NCBI GenBank assembly: GCA_963712835.1
Contig: CAVQJJ010000008.1
Coordinates: forward strand, 62,001 to 126,000
Reading direction: 5' to 3'
Origin: DATARH01 sp963712835
GTDB lineage: Bacteria; Pseudomonadota; Alphaproteobacteria; ATCC43930; CGMCC-115725
DNA: 64,000 nucleotides
Part shown: positions 1 through 8,457 of the stretch, piece after piece
Numbering within the stretch: position 1 is the first letter of the stretch
How the letters are laid out: every line of letters begins with the position of its first letter
Program-made: the position numbers and the translations under genes
The notes under the pieces: generated by a model
Databases searched by the model: none
The model's input: the letters and a program-made list of their open reading frames with translations, nothing else
What the model was told of the DNA's origin: nothing

Positions 1-58
1 CAGCTAGAGGCGGCATCGTGATCCGTGCGACACTTCGCATCAGGGAAGGACGCGCGAC

Positions 59-1111
59 ATGCAATTCGGATATTTCACGCTCAGCGACAACCACTACGAC
101 AACAACCCGCGCGACGCGAACCGCTTTATCGCCGACATCCTCGACGAGGCGGTCTATGCGGAGGAGGTCGGGCTCAATTCGGCGTGGATCGGCGAGCATC
201 ATTTCTCGACGCTGGGCGTACTTTCCTGCCCCGACCTCGTGCTCGCCCAGGTCGCCGCGCGGACGAGAAAAATTCGCCTCGCGCCCGCGGTTTCAGTGTT
301 GCCGCTGCACCACCCGATCCGCGTCGCCGAGCAATGGGCGACGCTCGACCTGTTGTCCGGCGGACGCGTCGATTTCGCCGCCGGACGCGGTTACGACCGG
401 CGCGAGTACGCCCCGTTCGACGTGCCGTTCGACGACAACCAGTCGCTGTTCGAGGAGGGCATGGAAGTCGTCCGCCGGCTGTGGTCGAGCGCGGCGCCGT
501 TGACCCATCATGGCCGCCACTATCACTTCGACAATATCGCGATCACGCCGCAGCCGGTGCAGCGGCCGATCCCGGCCTATGTCGCTTCGTTCTCCAAGCC
601 GTCGATCGAGCTGGCCGCGCGGCTCGGCTGTCATTTGATCGTCGCGCCGTTCGCCGCGGCAATGACCTTTGGCGGCATGCGCCAGGTCCACGACCTTTAC
701 GCCGAGACCTGCGAGCGCCACGGCAACCGGCCCGGCCGGTTGATGTGCAGCTACTTCCTGCACTTCGCCGACACGCCGCAAGAGGAGGCGGCAGCCCGCG
801 CCCGGCAGGTGCGCTATTACAAGGAATGCCTGATCGCGGCGTTTCCCGGCGAACCGGCGACCGCGCCGCCGAGCTACCGCTATTTCGTCGAGATCGTCGA
901 CCGGCTGCACAAGGTGCGTCCGGAAGATCTGAGCGAGAACTCGGTGCTGATTGGCTCGCCCGCGCGCATCGCCGACACATTGCGGCGCGTCGCCGACGCC
1001 GGGGTCGCCGAAGTCATCCTTTACTTCAATGTCGGCCTGAAGCCGCACGCCCAGGTCAAGGACGAGATGGCCCGCTTCATGGCCGAAATCGCGCCGCACT
1101 TCGCCGGTTAG
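59..1111 (+). CDS. LLM-class flavin-dependent oxidoreductase (luciferase-like monooxygenase)
   Basis: The 350-residue product resembles bacterial luciferase-like, F420- or FMN-dependent TIM-barrel oxidoreductases. Visible family marks are an N-terminal FGYFTLSD strand, the IGEHHF segment near residue 49, the SVLPLHHPIRVAEQWATLD segment near residue 80, and the GRVDFAAGRGYDRREY loop that follows. The length is normal for the family. The ATG at 59 has a purine-rich GGAAGGA about nine bases upstream. The substrate cannot be read from sequence; relatives act on alkanes, alkanesulfonates or aromatic compounds. It is the first gene in the window, and no partner flavin reductase is seen nearby, so its operon context is unknown. 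Confidence 0.88.
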   Translation: MQFGYFTLSDNHYDNNPRDANRFIADILDEAVYAEEVGLNSAWIGEHHFSTLGVLSCPDLVLAQVAARTRKIRLAPAVSVLPLHHPIRVAEQWATLDLLSGGRVDFAAGRGYDRREYAPFDVPFDDNQSLFEEGMEVVRRLWSSAAPLTHHGRHYHFDNIAITPQPVQRPIPAYVASFSKPSIELAARLGCHLIVAPFAAAMTFGGMRQVHDLYAETCERHGNRPGRLMCSYFLHFADTPQEEAAARARQVRYYKECLIAAFPGEPATAPPSYRYFVEIVDRLHKVRPEDLSENSVLIGSPARIADTLRRVADAGVAEVILYFNVGLKPHAQVKDEMARFMAEIAPHFAG

Positions 1112-1214
1112 GGCAAAAAGTTACAGATTGTTTACGCTGTGTGACGCGGCTCACATACGCACGGCGCGAACGACCTTAAATTGCCGGCATGAAAAGAATG
1201 TCGGGAGGTGTTCC

Positions 1215-1448
1215 ATGTCGCACGATTTGACTCGGTGGATCGAGGCCGCGGAAGCACGGCGGTTTAGCGAAGCGGTCATGTTCGAGCGCAGCGTCGGCGA
1301 GGGCGAGCGCCACTTCATGCATCTCGGCGACGTGATCGCCCATTTGCCGACATGGTTGCGCCTTGGCGTGAACCACGAGACGCTTGCGTCGATCGGCTGC
1401 CACACGGTCGTGCCTTTTCGCCGTCCCGCGGGTGGCCGCGACCACTAA
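1215..1448 (+). CDS. Small hypothetical protein (77 aa)
   Basis: This short frame begins at an ATG preceded at ideal spacing by a strong GGGAGGTG ribosome-binding site (1203-1210), which is the main reason to believe it. The product starts MSHDLTRWIEAAEARRF and has no signal peptide, membrane segment or motif that I recognise. It lies in the gap between the oxidoreductase gene and the Crp/Fnr gene on the same strand. The last 15 residues are Arg/Gly-rich, and the frame may have been disrupted there. It could be a genuine small cytoplasmic protein or the front of a decayed gene. Confidence 0.4.
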   Translation: MSHDLTRWIEAAEARRFSEAVMFERSVGEGERHFMHLGDVIAHLPTWLRLGVNHETLASIGCHTVVPFRRPAGGRDH

Positions 1449-1534
1449 AGGCTCCGCAGCGCGGCAGGGCGCTTCCCGCGCCGCGGGAATGGCGTTATGT
1501 CTCACCTTCTCGTCGATCATGGCGGGAAGAGGCG

Positions 1535-2224
1535 ATGCCACTACCGGGCCCGAGCGAAAGACGCAAGGCATTTGAGGGCCACACTCTGTTCGGCAGGCTA
1601 CCGCAAGCCGATCTCGACGCGCTGTTGCTGCACGCACGGGCGGAGCGCTATTCCGCCGGCCGGGTGATTTTCACCAAGGGGTCGCCAGGCCGCAGCATGA
1701 TGGCGATCCTCAAGGGCAGCGTCCGGATCAGCACGCCGTCGCCCGCCGGCCCCGACATCGTGCTGACCATGCTGTCGGCGGGCGAGATTTTCGGCGAGAT
1801 CGCGCTGCTCGACGGCGCGGACCGTACCGCCGACGCCACCGCGATCACCGATTGCGAGCTTCTGGTGCTCGATCACCGCGATTTCGTGCCGTTTCTCGAG
1901 CGTCGCGCCGATTTGTGCCTGTTGTTGTTGAAATTGCTGTGTCAGCGGTTGCGGCGGACCGATCAGCAGGTGCAGGAGGCGATGTTCGGCCGGCTCGACG
2001 GCCGCATCGCGATGGCGCTGATCCGCCTGGCGCAGGACGCGCCGCCCGCAGCATCCAACGCCGTCACGCTGCGCATCACGCAGCAGGAATTGGCGGGGAT
2101 GGTCGGCGCCGCGCGCGAAAGCGTCAACAAGCAGCTCCACGTCTGGCAGAAGGAAGGGGTGCTGCGGCTCGGCAAGCGGCTTATCGAGATCGACGACCTC
2201 GACGCCCTCGAAGCGTTGTCATAG
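1535..2224 (+). CDS. Crp/Fnr family transcriptional regulator
   Basis: The 229-residue protein has the standard two-domain plan. A cyclic-nucleotide-binding beta-barrel spans roughly residues 15-125, with FTKGSPGRSMMAILKGSVRI and the GEIFGEIALLDG motif near residue 83. A dimerisation helix and a C-terminal winged helix follow (about 150-215), with the recognition region QQELAGMVGAARESVNKQL. The Fnr-type N-terminal cysteine cluster is absent, so this is Crp-like and not an oxygen-sensing Fnr. I chose the ATG at 1535 because GGGAAGAGG lies just upstream and the length matches the family; the frame stays open upstream to 1352 but that part is not Crp-like. Nine bases separate it from the next gene, suggesting co-transcription. 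Confidence 0.9.
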   Translation: MPLPGPSERRKAFEGHTLFGRLPQADLDALLLHARAERYSAGRVIFTKGSPGRSMMAILKGSVRISTPSPAGPDIVLTMLSAGEIFGEIALLDGADRTADATAITDCELLVLDHRDFVPFLERRADLCLLLLKLLCQRLRRTDQQVQEAMFGRLDGRIAMALIRLAQDAPPAASNAVTLRITQQELAGMVGAARESVNKQLHVWQKEGVLRLGKRLIEIDDLDALEALS

Positions 2225-2233
2225 GCTTCCCGG

Positions 2234-2965
2234 ATGGACCTGACCCAGCTGAAAGAAGCCGCGATCGAGGCGACGGCGCGGGCGCTGCAGGACAAGCTCG
2301 GCGTCGTTCCCGACGAAGACAGCGACGAGTGGGAAGACGAATACCGCCGGCAATTCACGCTGGCGAAGCAGCGCTACGGCGTGACCACCCCGACCGTCGC
2401 CCGCGCCACCGGTCCGGCGCTGCAGCTCCCGGAGCTGCGCGGCGATACCCAGGAGCTGGTGCATTGGGGCGAGCAGGTGCGCGTCGAGCGCTTGCGCGAG
2501 GTGACCGACGCGGCGCGGCGCGGCTGGATGGCCAAGACCTGGACCCGCGCCAAGCTCTGGGTCGACACCCGCGAGGTTCCGATCGCCACGCTGCTCCAGC
2601 GCACTCAGACGCAATACGACGAATGGCGCCGTCAGCAGGTCTCGGAGAAGTCGGCGCAGACCGCGGCCGCTCAGCAGAAGGCTGCCGCGATCGCCGCCCA
2701 CCAGGCAAAGCTGCAAAAGGCGGGCGTCACCGAGGAGGGGCTCGTCGAGCTGATCGACGCCAGCGACCGCGTCAAGCCGGCGCCGCTCGGCGAAAAACTC
2801 GCCGAGCTCAAGGGCGCCGACCGCCATCTCCGCGTCTTCGCGACGAGCGATCCCAAGGCGTTGCTGGTCAAGGAAAAGAACCTCAAGGGCAATTTCGATT
2901 ACGGGATCGAGCGCGACGACGGCCTCGTCGCCGATCTGAAGCTGTTCGCCTCGGCGCCCGCATAG
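2234..2965 (+). CDS. Hypothetical coiled-coil-like protein (243 aa)
   Basis: I do not recognise this family. The product is hydrophilic, has no signal peptide or membrane segment, and has a long Gln/Ala/Lys-rich helix around residues 125-160 (many AAAQQKAAA-type runs) that looks like a coiled coil. The C-terminal part (KLAELKGADRHLRVFATSDPKALL) looks globular. It starts nine bases after the Crp/Fnr gene and ends two bases before the oxygenase gene, so the three are probably one transcript. A cytoplasmic structural or adaptor role is possible but nothing shows it. Confidence 0.75.
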   Translation: MDLTQLKEAAIEATARALQDKLGVVPDEDSDEWEDEYRRQFTLAKQRYGVTTPTVARATGPALQLPELRGDTQELVHWGEQVRVERLREVTDAARRGWMAKTWTRAKLWVDTREVPIATLLQRTQTQYDEWRRQQVSEKSAQTAAAQQKAAAIAAHQAKLQKAGVTEEGLVELIDASDRVKPAPLGEKLAELKGADRHLRVFATSDPKALLVKEKNLKGNFDYGIERDDGLVADLKLFASAPA

Positions 2966-2967
2966 CC

Positions 2968-3960
2968 ATGCTGCAAGCCGAGACCATCCCGGTTATCGAC
3001 CTTGGCCCCTATCTGGCCGGCGAAGCGGGCGCGCTCGACCGCGCCGCCATTGAGCTGCGCCATGCGCTGACCGAGATCGGCTTCTACGCGATCGTCAATC
3101 ACGGCGTGCCGCAAGAGGTGATCCGCGCGGTCTCCGCCCAGGTCGCACGGTTTCACGCCCAGCCGCTCGACAAGAAGCTCGCGATCAAGATCGACAAGCA
3201 TAATGTCGGCTATTTGCCGATGATGGGCGACACGCTGCGCACCTCGGTGGTCGAGACCGTCACCAAGCCCAATGTCAGCGAAGCGCTGTTTGTCGCCCGC
3301 GATCTGCCACCCGACCACCCGGATGTGATCGCCGGCCGCCGCTTCCGCAGCGCCAATCAGTGGCCGTCTGACCTGCCGGGTTTGCGTGAAACGATCGTCG
3401 ACTATTGCGACACGCTCGAACGTCTCGTGCAAAAGCTGGTGCGCATCTACGCGCGGGCGCTTGACCTGCCCGCCGCCTATTTCGACGCCGCGTTCCAGGA
3501 CTTTCAATACAAACTCCGGGCGACGCATTACCCGTCGCAGCCCGAGGCGCCGGAGGACGAATTCGGCATCGCGCCGCATACCGATACGAGCTTCCTGACC
3601 CTGCTCGCGCCGAACGAGGTGCCCGGCTTGTCGATCCGCACGCAGAGCGGTCGATGGATCGAGCCGTCCCCGCCCGCCGGCGCGTTCATGGTCAATGGTG
3701 GCCAATTGCTGTTGCGCTGGACCAACGACCGCTTCCTCGCGACCCCACACCGCGCGGTCAATCGCAGCGGCGGCGAGCGTTACGCGCTGGCCTTCTTCTG
3801 CGACGCCAATATCGACTGGCCGATCGCCGCGGTGCCGACCTGTGTCGGCCCCGACAACCCGCCCAAATACGAGACGACCTACTACACCGACTATATGATC
3901 CGCTATCAGGCGCGGACTTATAACGTGTTCGGCGACGAGCCCAAGGAGGCGGCGGAATGA
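2968..3960 (+). CDS. Fe(II)/2-oxoglutarate-dependent oxygenase, isopenicillin N synthase-like
   Basis: The 330-residue product has the DIOX_N start (TIPVIDLGPYLAGEAG) followed by the double-stranded beta-helix core. The iron ligands are visible as His204 and Asp206 in the HTDTSFLTLL motif and His261 in TPHRAV. Arg271 in GGERYALAFF is the expected 2-oxoglutarate carboxylate binder; the usual RxS motif reads RYA here. Such enzymes hydroxylate or oxidatively cyclise small molecules, but the substrate is not predictable. The ATG at 2968 is two bases after the previous stop, and the 3' end overlaps the next gene in an ATGA arrangement. Confidence 0.9.
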   Translation: MLQAETIPVIDLGPYLAGEAGALDRAAIELRHALTEIGFYAIVNHGVPQEVIRAVSAQVARFHAQPLDKKLAIKIDKHNVGYLPMMGDTLRTSVVETVTKPNVSEALFVARDLPPDHPDVIAGRRFRSANQWPSDLPGLRETIVDYCDTLERLVQKLVRIYARALDLPAAYFDAAFQDFQYKLRATHYPSQPEAPEDEFGIAPHTDTSFLTLLAPNEVPGLSIRTQSGRWIEPSPPAGAFMVNGGQLLLRWTNDRFLATPHRAVNRSGGERYALAFFCDANIDWPIAAVPTCVGPDNPPKYETTYYTDYMIRYQARTYNVFGDEPKEAAE

Positions 3961-4416
3961 CGGCGCTGCGCGGTAGCTGCCTGTGCGGCGGCGTGCGTTT
4001 CGAGATCGCGGGCCCGCTGCTGCGCTCGTCGCATTGCCACTGCCGGCAGTGCCAGAAGGCGCAGGGCGCGCCGTTTCGTACGCGCATCCGCGTCGCCGCC
4101 GCCGATTTCCGCTTCACCGCCGGCGAGGAGCTCGTCACGTTCTACGAGTTCGACTCCGGGCACGCATCGCGGCTTCTGCAAGGTGTGCGGCGCGCCGGTG
4201 CTGGTCAAATTCGACGAGCGCTCGCGCAGCGCCCAGACCGATCCCGGCGCCGTCGGGCTGTACGGCATCGCCTTGGCGACGCTCGACGATGACCCCGGCA
4301 TCCGGCCGGACGCGCACGCTTTTATTGTCGACAAGGCGCCGTGGTTCACGGTCACCGACGATCTGCCGCAATATCCCGCCCGCGTGCCCGGCCAGAACCA
4401 GCCGCACCCGCGATAG
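3957..4416 (+). pseudogene. GFA-family protein (Mss4-like zinc fold), disrupted by a +1 frameshift
   Basis: The start at 3957 overlaps the oxygenase stop (ATGA). The first frame reads MTALRGSCLCGGVRFEI and SHCHCRQCQKAQGAPF, the zinc-binding half of the glutathione-dependent formaldehyde-activating (GFA) family. After EFDSGHAS the frame becomes nonsense. The second half continues in the next frame as RGFCKVCGAPVLVKFDERS and runs to 4416. Dropping one base in the GGGC run at 4158-4161 restores DSGTHRGFCKVCGAP and a protein of about 150 residues, the family norm. So this is either a recent frameshift mutation or a sequencing error. Family members bind zinc; many have no known substrate. Confidence 0.85.
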
Positions 4417-4430
4417 CCGCCAGGAACATC

Positions 4431-5213
4431 ATGCCCCGCACCAATCGGCCGCGCATCGCGGTCCACGACATGACCGCGACCGAATGGGTTCCCTCGGGCC
4501 CGCCCGGCATCGAACAGCAGAACATCCGCAACGATCCCGGCGCGGGCCGCTGGTTCGGCGGCGTGCGTTTCGCGCCGCTGGCGCGCTCCGGCGTACACCG
4601 GCATTTGGGACCGGTGGGCAGTTACATGCTCTCGGGGTCGCTGATCGACCATGTGACGCGAATGACCGGCGGCCAGGCGGTGATCAACCTCACCGGCGCG
4701 GTGCATGATGTGATCTGCTACGACGCGTCGATGTTTATCTCGCGGGTGGATGGGCCGATCCTCTACCCGCGGGACAAGACGGGCGTGCTCAACGAGCTCG
4801 GCCGCGAGGCCGGCAATGCCGGCGAGTCGATCGATGCGACCGTTGGGGATCCGGCCGATATCTGCCTCGACATCGAGAACCTGCCCGAGCTGCCCGGCCC
4901 GGTCCCCGGCGTCACCCGCCGGATGCTGTTCGATTACGCCGACCAGCCGTGGCGGGCGCGTTATACCCAGCTGATCCTGGCGCCGGGAACGCAAGTGCCG
5001 GCGCACGTCACGACCGCGATGACCGATTTTTTTGTGATGGCTGGAGAGATCCGCGCCGGCGAGGAGGCGGCCGGCTCCGGCTGCTATGTGACGATCGACG
5101 CCGACACCGAGATGAGCCTGTGGAGCCAATACGGCGCGCGTGTGCTCGCCTGGGCGGACGGCCCGGTGCGCTGGCTCGACGCCGCAGTGCGCGGCGATCT
5201 CTACGGCTGGTGA
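4431..5213 (+). CDS. Bicupin protein, ChrR-like cupin fold
   Basis: The 260-residue protein appears to hold two cupin-like halves: residues about 40-110 (GVRFAPLARSGVHRHLGPVGSYMLSG type) and about 170-250 (YTQLILAPGTQVPAHVTTAMTDFFVMAGEI). Histidines in RSGVHRH and PAHVTT are candidate metal ligands. The sequence most resembles the cupin part of ChrR-type or DUF4437 proteins, but it lacks the N-terminal zinc anti-sigma domain of true ChrR. I chose the ATG at 4431, after AGGAAC, over in-frame starts back to 4341 because upstream residues belong to the GFA gene. An ECF sigma factor gene follows 168 bases downstream on the same strand. Confidence 0.7.
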   Translation: MPRTNRPRIAVHDMTATEWVPSGPPGIEQQNIRNDPGAGRWFGGVRFAPLARSGVHRHLGPVGSYMLSGSLIDHVTRMTGGQAVINLTGAVHDVICYDASMFISRVDGPILYPRDKTGVLNELGREAGNAGESIDATVGDPADICLDIENLPELPGPVPGVTRRMLFDYADQPWRARYTQLILAPGTQVPAHVTTAMTDFFVMAGEIRAGEEAAGSGCYVTIDADTEMSLWSQYGARVLAWADGPVRWLDAAVRGDLYGW

Positions 5214-5381
5214 GCCATCGTTCGGCGCGCGTGACGAATTGTGTCACGGCCGCCGATATCGATGACCCTCCGATTACAATTCTTCACCAAAATCCCACCT
5301 TCGGTACATCAGCCGCTTACAGTCGTCCTTTAAAAATCCCTCAACGATGCGGCGCGATGGCCGCCAAGAGTGGAGGGATTG

Positions 5382-5852
5382 GTGTCCGATTTTCATCTGC
5401 TGCTCGAAGAACAGATTCCGAAATTGATGCGCTATGCGACGGCGCTGACGCGTGACGCCGACGAGGCCGAGGAGCTGATCGCCGAGACGATCCGTGAGGC
5501 CCTCGCCGAACAGCGCCGCTGCCGCGGCAACCTCCGCGTCTGGCTCTTGACCCTCCTTCACGATCTACGCGGCAACCCGTTCCGCCGCTCGCTTGATGCC
5601 AGCGCGGCGCCGGTCTCCGACCCGAACGGACCGCTGACCCTTTCGCAGCTCGGTCGGGCGCTCGGCCAGCTGCCGGAGGAGCAGCGCGCCGCAATCCTGC
5701 TCATCGGCCTTGAAGGCCTCAGCTACAGCGAGACCGCCGCCGTGCTGCGCATCACCTCCAGCACAATGCGCTCGCGGCTGTCGCGTGGCCGCGCCGCGTT
5801 GCGCCGCGCGATGGGCGTGGAGGCCGCGCCGCGGGTCGCCCGCGCCGCCTGA
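5382..5852 (+). CDS. RNA polymerase sigma factor, ECF subfamily
   Basis: The 156-residue product has sigma region 2 (residues about 10-65, with LMRYATALTRDADEAEELIAE) and region 4 (about 90-145, with LPEEQRAAILLIGLEGLSYSETAAVL followed by the helix-turn-helix TSSTMRSRLSRGRAALRRAM). The length is typical for a compact ECF factor. The start is a GTG; GTGGAGGG precedes it, and TTG at 5379 or GTG at 5370 are alternatives. No anti-sigma gene with a membrane helix or zinc motif is adjacent; the nearest candidate partner is the upstream bicupin. No NepR or PhyR genes are present, so a general-stress EcfG role is not supported. Confidence 0.88.
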   Translation: MSDFHLLLEEQIPKLMRYATALTRDADEAEELIAETIREALAEQRRCRGNLRVWLLTLLHDLRGNPFRRSLDASAAPVSDPNGPLTLSQLGRALGQLPEEQRAAILLIGLEGLSYSETAAVLRITSSTMRSRLSRGRAALRRAMGVEAAPRVARAA

Positions 5853-5985
5853 CAACACGGCCACCGCAATGCGCTCGGCGCTTGCCATGCGCTGAGCGCA
5901 TTGCCGCTTGATACCCGGGCGGTATCGTTGCCGCTCCTGGATTTTCGGCGCATTGTTGCGAGCGGATCAAAGAAGGAACCCCGCA

Positions 5986-7599
5986 ATGGTCGCCCAGCCG
6001 CAATCGACGCTCAGCAATTCGGGAAAACCGCAGGCGCTTTACGACAAGCTGGAAGAGCGGATTCTCGATCGCGACCAGAAGGGCGCGAGCGACGTCTATT
6101 ACGACCTGGTCCGAGCCGGCCGGCCGATGACCGAGATCATCGCCGAGGGCGTGCGCATCCACGCACCCTATACGCACGTGCCCTATCACGAGCGGATCGA
6201 CGACGGCTATGTGAACTTCGTCAACAACGACCATTGCCTGCTGTCGGCGCGTGCCGCTACGCAGCTGTCGAAGCTGGTTCCGGAGGATTGCGCCGCGCTG
6301 CCCTACGCGCAGACCGTCTGGTACATCCCGACCGGGCTCGACATCTGGAACCAGAAAATTCTAAAGGCGCCGGGCCATTACGCCCGCGCCCCCGGCTGGT
6401 CGATGCCGCCGGGCCCGCCGCCGATGCCGGAAGTCGCCTGGGCCGACCAGGAGCCGGAGCGTCTCGCCGGCCCACTGCAGGAGCGGCTCGATCATTGGAT
6501 GACCTTGGTCCATCGCGGCCATGTGCTCGAAGCCTACCGCGTGTTCCTCGGGCTGATGGAGAACCCGGCCGAGCGCAAGGCGGTGCTGGCGCAGCTCGTC
6601 CACGCCGGGCTGATGGATGTGCAGGACCGCGCGCTGTACAACCGCTCCTACACGACCGGGCACAAGGCATTCCGTGCCCGCGCCACCGTCGATCTCGGCA
6701 ACTATCTCGGCTGGGACGACGCGCATAACGTCGTCTATGCCGGCGCGCTCGACATCGCGGTCGGCCCGCGCTGGTACTCGACCTATGAGATGGCGTGCAA
6801 CGCGGTGCAGATATTCCTCGAAGGCGCGACGATCTCGGCGATCCCCTATGGCGGCGTGACCAAGGCCGAAGAGGAAATCCTCGCCAACAAGGAGCCGCTG
6901 ACCGCCAATGAGCAGCAGGCGTTCGAGAAGACGGTGATCCGCGACGCGGAGCCCGGCTATGTCGAGGCGCTGTCGGGCCTGCTCAAGGCCGGCAAGAGCC
7001 CGCGCCGCATCCTCGATGCGCTGCAGGTCGCCTCGGCGCAGGTCATCCTCGAGACACGCGGCGTCAACAATTTCTCGCTGCCGCAGCATTGCTTCGAATA
7101 CCTGAACACGATGGCGTGGTACTTCGACAACTTCCAGCACAAGCAGCAATTGAAGCTGCTCTACACCGCGACGGCCTACCTCAACCGCGCGGCCTGGCAT
7201 CAGAAGGGCATCAACGACGCCGAGCCAAACCAGCCGAAGGCCCCGGCCGGCGCGTCGAAGCTCTCGGGCGAGGAAATCCTCGACCGGCTCGACCAGGCGA
7301 TGCTCGCGCTCGACGGCAAGGCAAGCGTCGACTGGACCAAGGCCTATCTCGACAACCACAAGGACCGCGGCCCGCTGGTGCGCCACCTCGCGCTGATGGC
7401 GGCGCGCATGGGCAACGACCCGCACAACCAGGAGATCGGCCAGGTCACGATCGAGGACTGGGCGAAGAACCAGGGTCACGACCGCGACCGGTTGCTGCTC
7501 GCCTGCGCGCACCACACCGCGGCGCACCGCAAATACGGCAACCCGCTCGACTGCGCCAATCGCTTTGGCGCGGCGATGGGCATCGCCCGGCTGCAGTAA
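5986..7599 (+). CDS. Conserved-looking protein of unknown function (537 aa)
   Basis: A long, clean frame begins at ATG 5986 with AGAAGGA upstream. The product is soluble, has no signal peptide or membrane helix, and is mostly helical by composition. It is rich in His, Trp and Tyr. Clusters include IHAPYTHVPYHERIDDGY near residue 57, NFVNNDHC just after, TGHKAFRARATVDLGNYLGW near residue 223, and CAHHTAAHRKYGNP near the C-terminus. Regularly spaced histidines suggest a metal-binding, possibly oxidoreductase, protein, but I cannot assign a family. It stands alone between the sigma factor gene and a DUF3108 gene. The sigma factor gene ends 133 bases upstream. Confidence 0.8.
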   Translation: MVAQPQSTLSNSGKPQALYDKLEERILDRDQKGASDVYYDLVRAGRPMTEIIAEGVRIHAPYTHVPYHERIDDGYVNFVNNDHCLLSARAATQLSKLVPEDCAALPYAQTVWYIPTGLDIWNQKILKAPGHYARAPGWSMPPGPPPMPEVAWADQEPERLAGPLQERLDHWMTLVHRGHVLEAYRVFLGLMENPAERKAVLAQLVHAGLMDVQDRALYNRSYTTGHKAFRARATVDLGNYLGWDDAHNVVYAGALDIAVGPRWYSTYEMACNAVQIFLEGATISAIPYGGVTKAEEEILANKEPLTANEQQAFEKTVIRDAEPGYVEALSGLLKAGKSPRRILDALQVASAQVILETRGVNNFSLPQHCFEYLNTMAWYFDNFQHKQQLKLLYTATAYLNRAAWHQKGINDAEPNQPKAPAGASKLSGEEILDRLDQAMLALDGKASVDWTKAYLDNHKDRGPLVRHLALMAARMGNDPHNQEIGQVTIEDWAKNQGHDRDRLLLACAHHTAAHRKYGNPLDCANRFGAAMGIARLQ

Positions 7600-7654
7600 C
7601 CGATCACTCCCGGATGTCGTACCGCGCAAGCCGGTAGAGGCCGCTGAAAGGTGG

Positions 7655-7674
7655 GTCCCGGCCTTCGCCGGGAC
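7655..7674. repeat. Short palindromic intergenic repeat, family A
   Basis: GTCCCGGCCTTCGCCGGGAC is a near-perfect 20-base inverted repeat between the 537-residue gene and the DUF3108 gene. The same core, with small variations, recurs near 40290, 58160, 58215, 61390 and 61440, and related GC-rich hairpins lie at 10643 and 29709. It could form an mRNA hairpin but has no T run, so it is better read as a dispersed REP-like element than as a terminator. Confidence 0.8.
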
Positions 7675-7681
7675 GACAAAC

Positions 7682-8455
7682 ATGCGGGCTAGGATAGCTA
7701 CTCTGATGGCAGCGGCCGTCGTGATGGGCGGCACCGCACAGGCCGATGACCTGACGGCGCTTTACAGCGCGACGTGGGCCGGCTTGCCGGCCGCCAAGAT
7801 CAGTCTCTCGCTGCACGATGGCGGCGGCGCCTATCGCGATCAGATCGCGATCGGCGCCGAGGGACTATCGTGGCTGGTGACGCATTTCCGCGGCACCGCC
7901 GTGGCGCAGGGGAAATTGGCCGCGAACGGCGCTCCCTCGCCCGTCGAATACAATTCCGACTACGATCTACACAAGCGCAAGAAGCGCGAGCTGCGGATGA
8001 AATTCGTCGCTCGCGACGGCGCGACCTTTGCCGAGCGCGGCCCCGGCGACACCAGCCGCAAGCCCGAGCTGGAAGAGCAGTTTCGTCGCAATGTGATCGA
8101 TCCGTTAAGCGTCGTGACCCTGATCCGCGCCGCGGTGCGCCGCGGCGAGACCGCCTTCACGATCCCGGTCTATGACGGCGCGAGGCGCTTCAACGCCGAG
8201 GTGCGCGTGCGACCGCGCGATCCGCACGACCCCGGCATCCATTTGGCCTTGATGCTGCGCGCGATCGCCGGGTTCAAGGGCGAAAGCAGCGACGATCCAA
8301 AAGAGGACCCTGACGACGCGCCGCGGCCGGTTTCGCTCACCCTCTCGGATGACGGCAAGCTTATGCCGCTGTCGATGACCGTGAAAATCTGGTTTCTGCC
8401 GCTGACCGCGACGCTGGAGCGACTATGCACTCCCGGCGACACCTGCGCCTGGTAG
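7682..8455 (+). CDS. DUF3108 family exported protein
   Basis: The 257-residue protein starts with a typical signal peptide (MRARIATLMAAAVVMGGTAQA, cleavage after about residue 21). The mature part reads DDLTALYSATWAGLPAAKISL, then KRELRMKFVARDGATFAERGPG, and ends with PLSMTVKIWFLPLTATLERLC. This matches DUF3108, periplasmic beta-rich proteins common in Alphaproteobacteria with no settled function. The ATG at 7682 comes eight bases after the family A palindrome. It converges on a small secreted-protein gene only three bases away. Confidence 0.82.
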   Translation: MRARIATLMAAAVVMGGTAQADDLTALYSATWAGLPAAKISLSLHDGGGAYRDQIAIGAEGLSWLVTHFRGTAVAQGKLAANGAPSPVEYNSDYDLHKRKKRELRMKFVARDGATFAERGPGDTSRKPELEEQFRRNVIDPLSVVTLIRAAVRRGETAFTIPVYDGARRFNAEVRVRPRDPHDPGIHLALMLRAIAGFKGESSDDPKEDPDDAPRPVSLTLSDDGKLMPLSMTVKIWFLPLTATLERLCTPGDTCAW

Positions 8456-8457
8456 GC

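Noticed and set aside
293..1099. Long antisense open frame of 268 codons under the oxidoreductase gene
   Set aside because: High GC makes long antisense frames common here. The plus-strand frame has clear family motifs and a ribosome-binding site; the antisense one does not.
1852..2967. In-frame N-terminal extension of the Fe(II) oxygenase gene upstream of 2968
   Set aside because: The frame is open for 372 codons, but this part is antisense-like or alternate-frame reading of two good genes; the oxygenase domain starts at 2968.
5382..5852. General stress EcfG sigma factor
   Set aside because: No NepR or PhyR genes lie nearby, which normally accompany EcfG.
5986..7599. Questin oxidase (DUF4243) identity for the 537-residue protein
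   Set aside because: Its His clusters looked suggestive, but I could not match the family pattern, so no name was given.
6361..7734. 457-codon minus-strand frame under the 537-residue gene
   Set aside because: It has no recognisable product, is rich in Arg/Ala/Val in a way typical of antisense frames, and lacks a ribosome-binding site.
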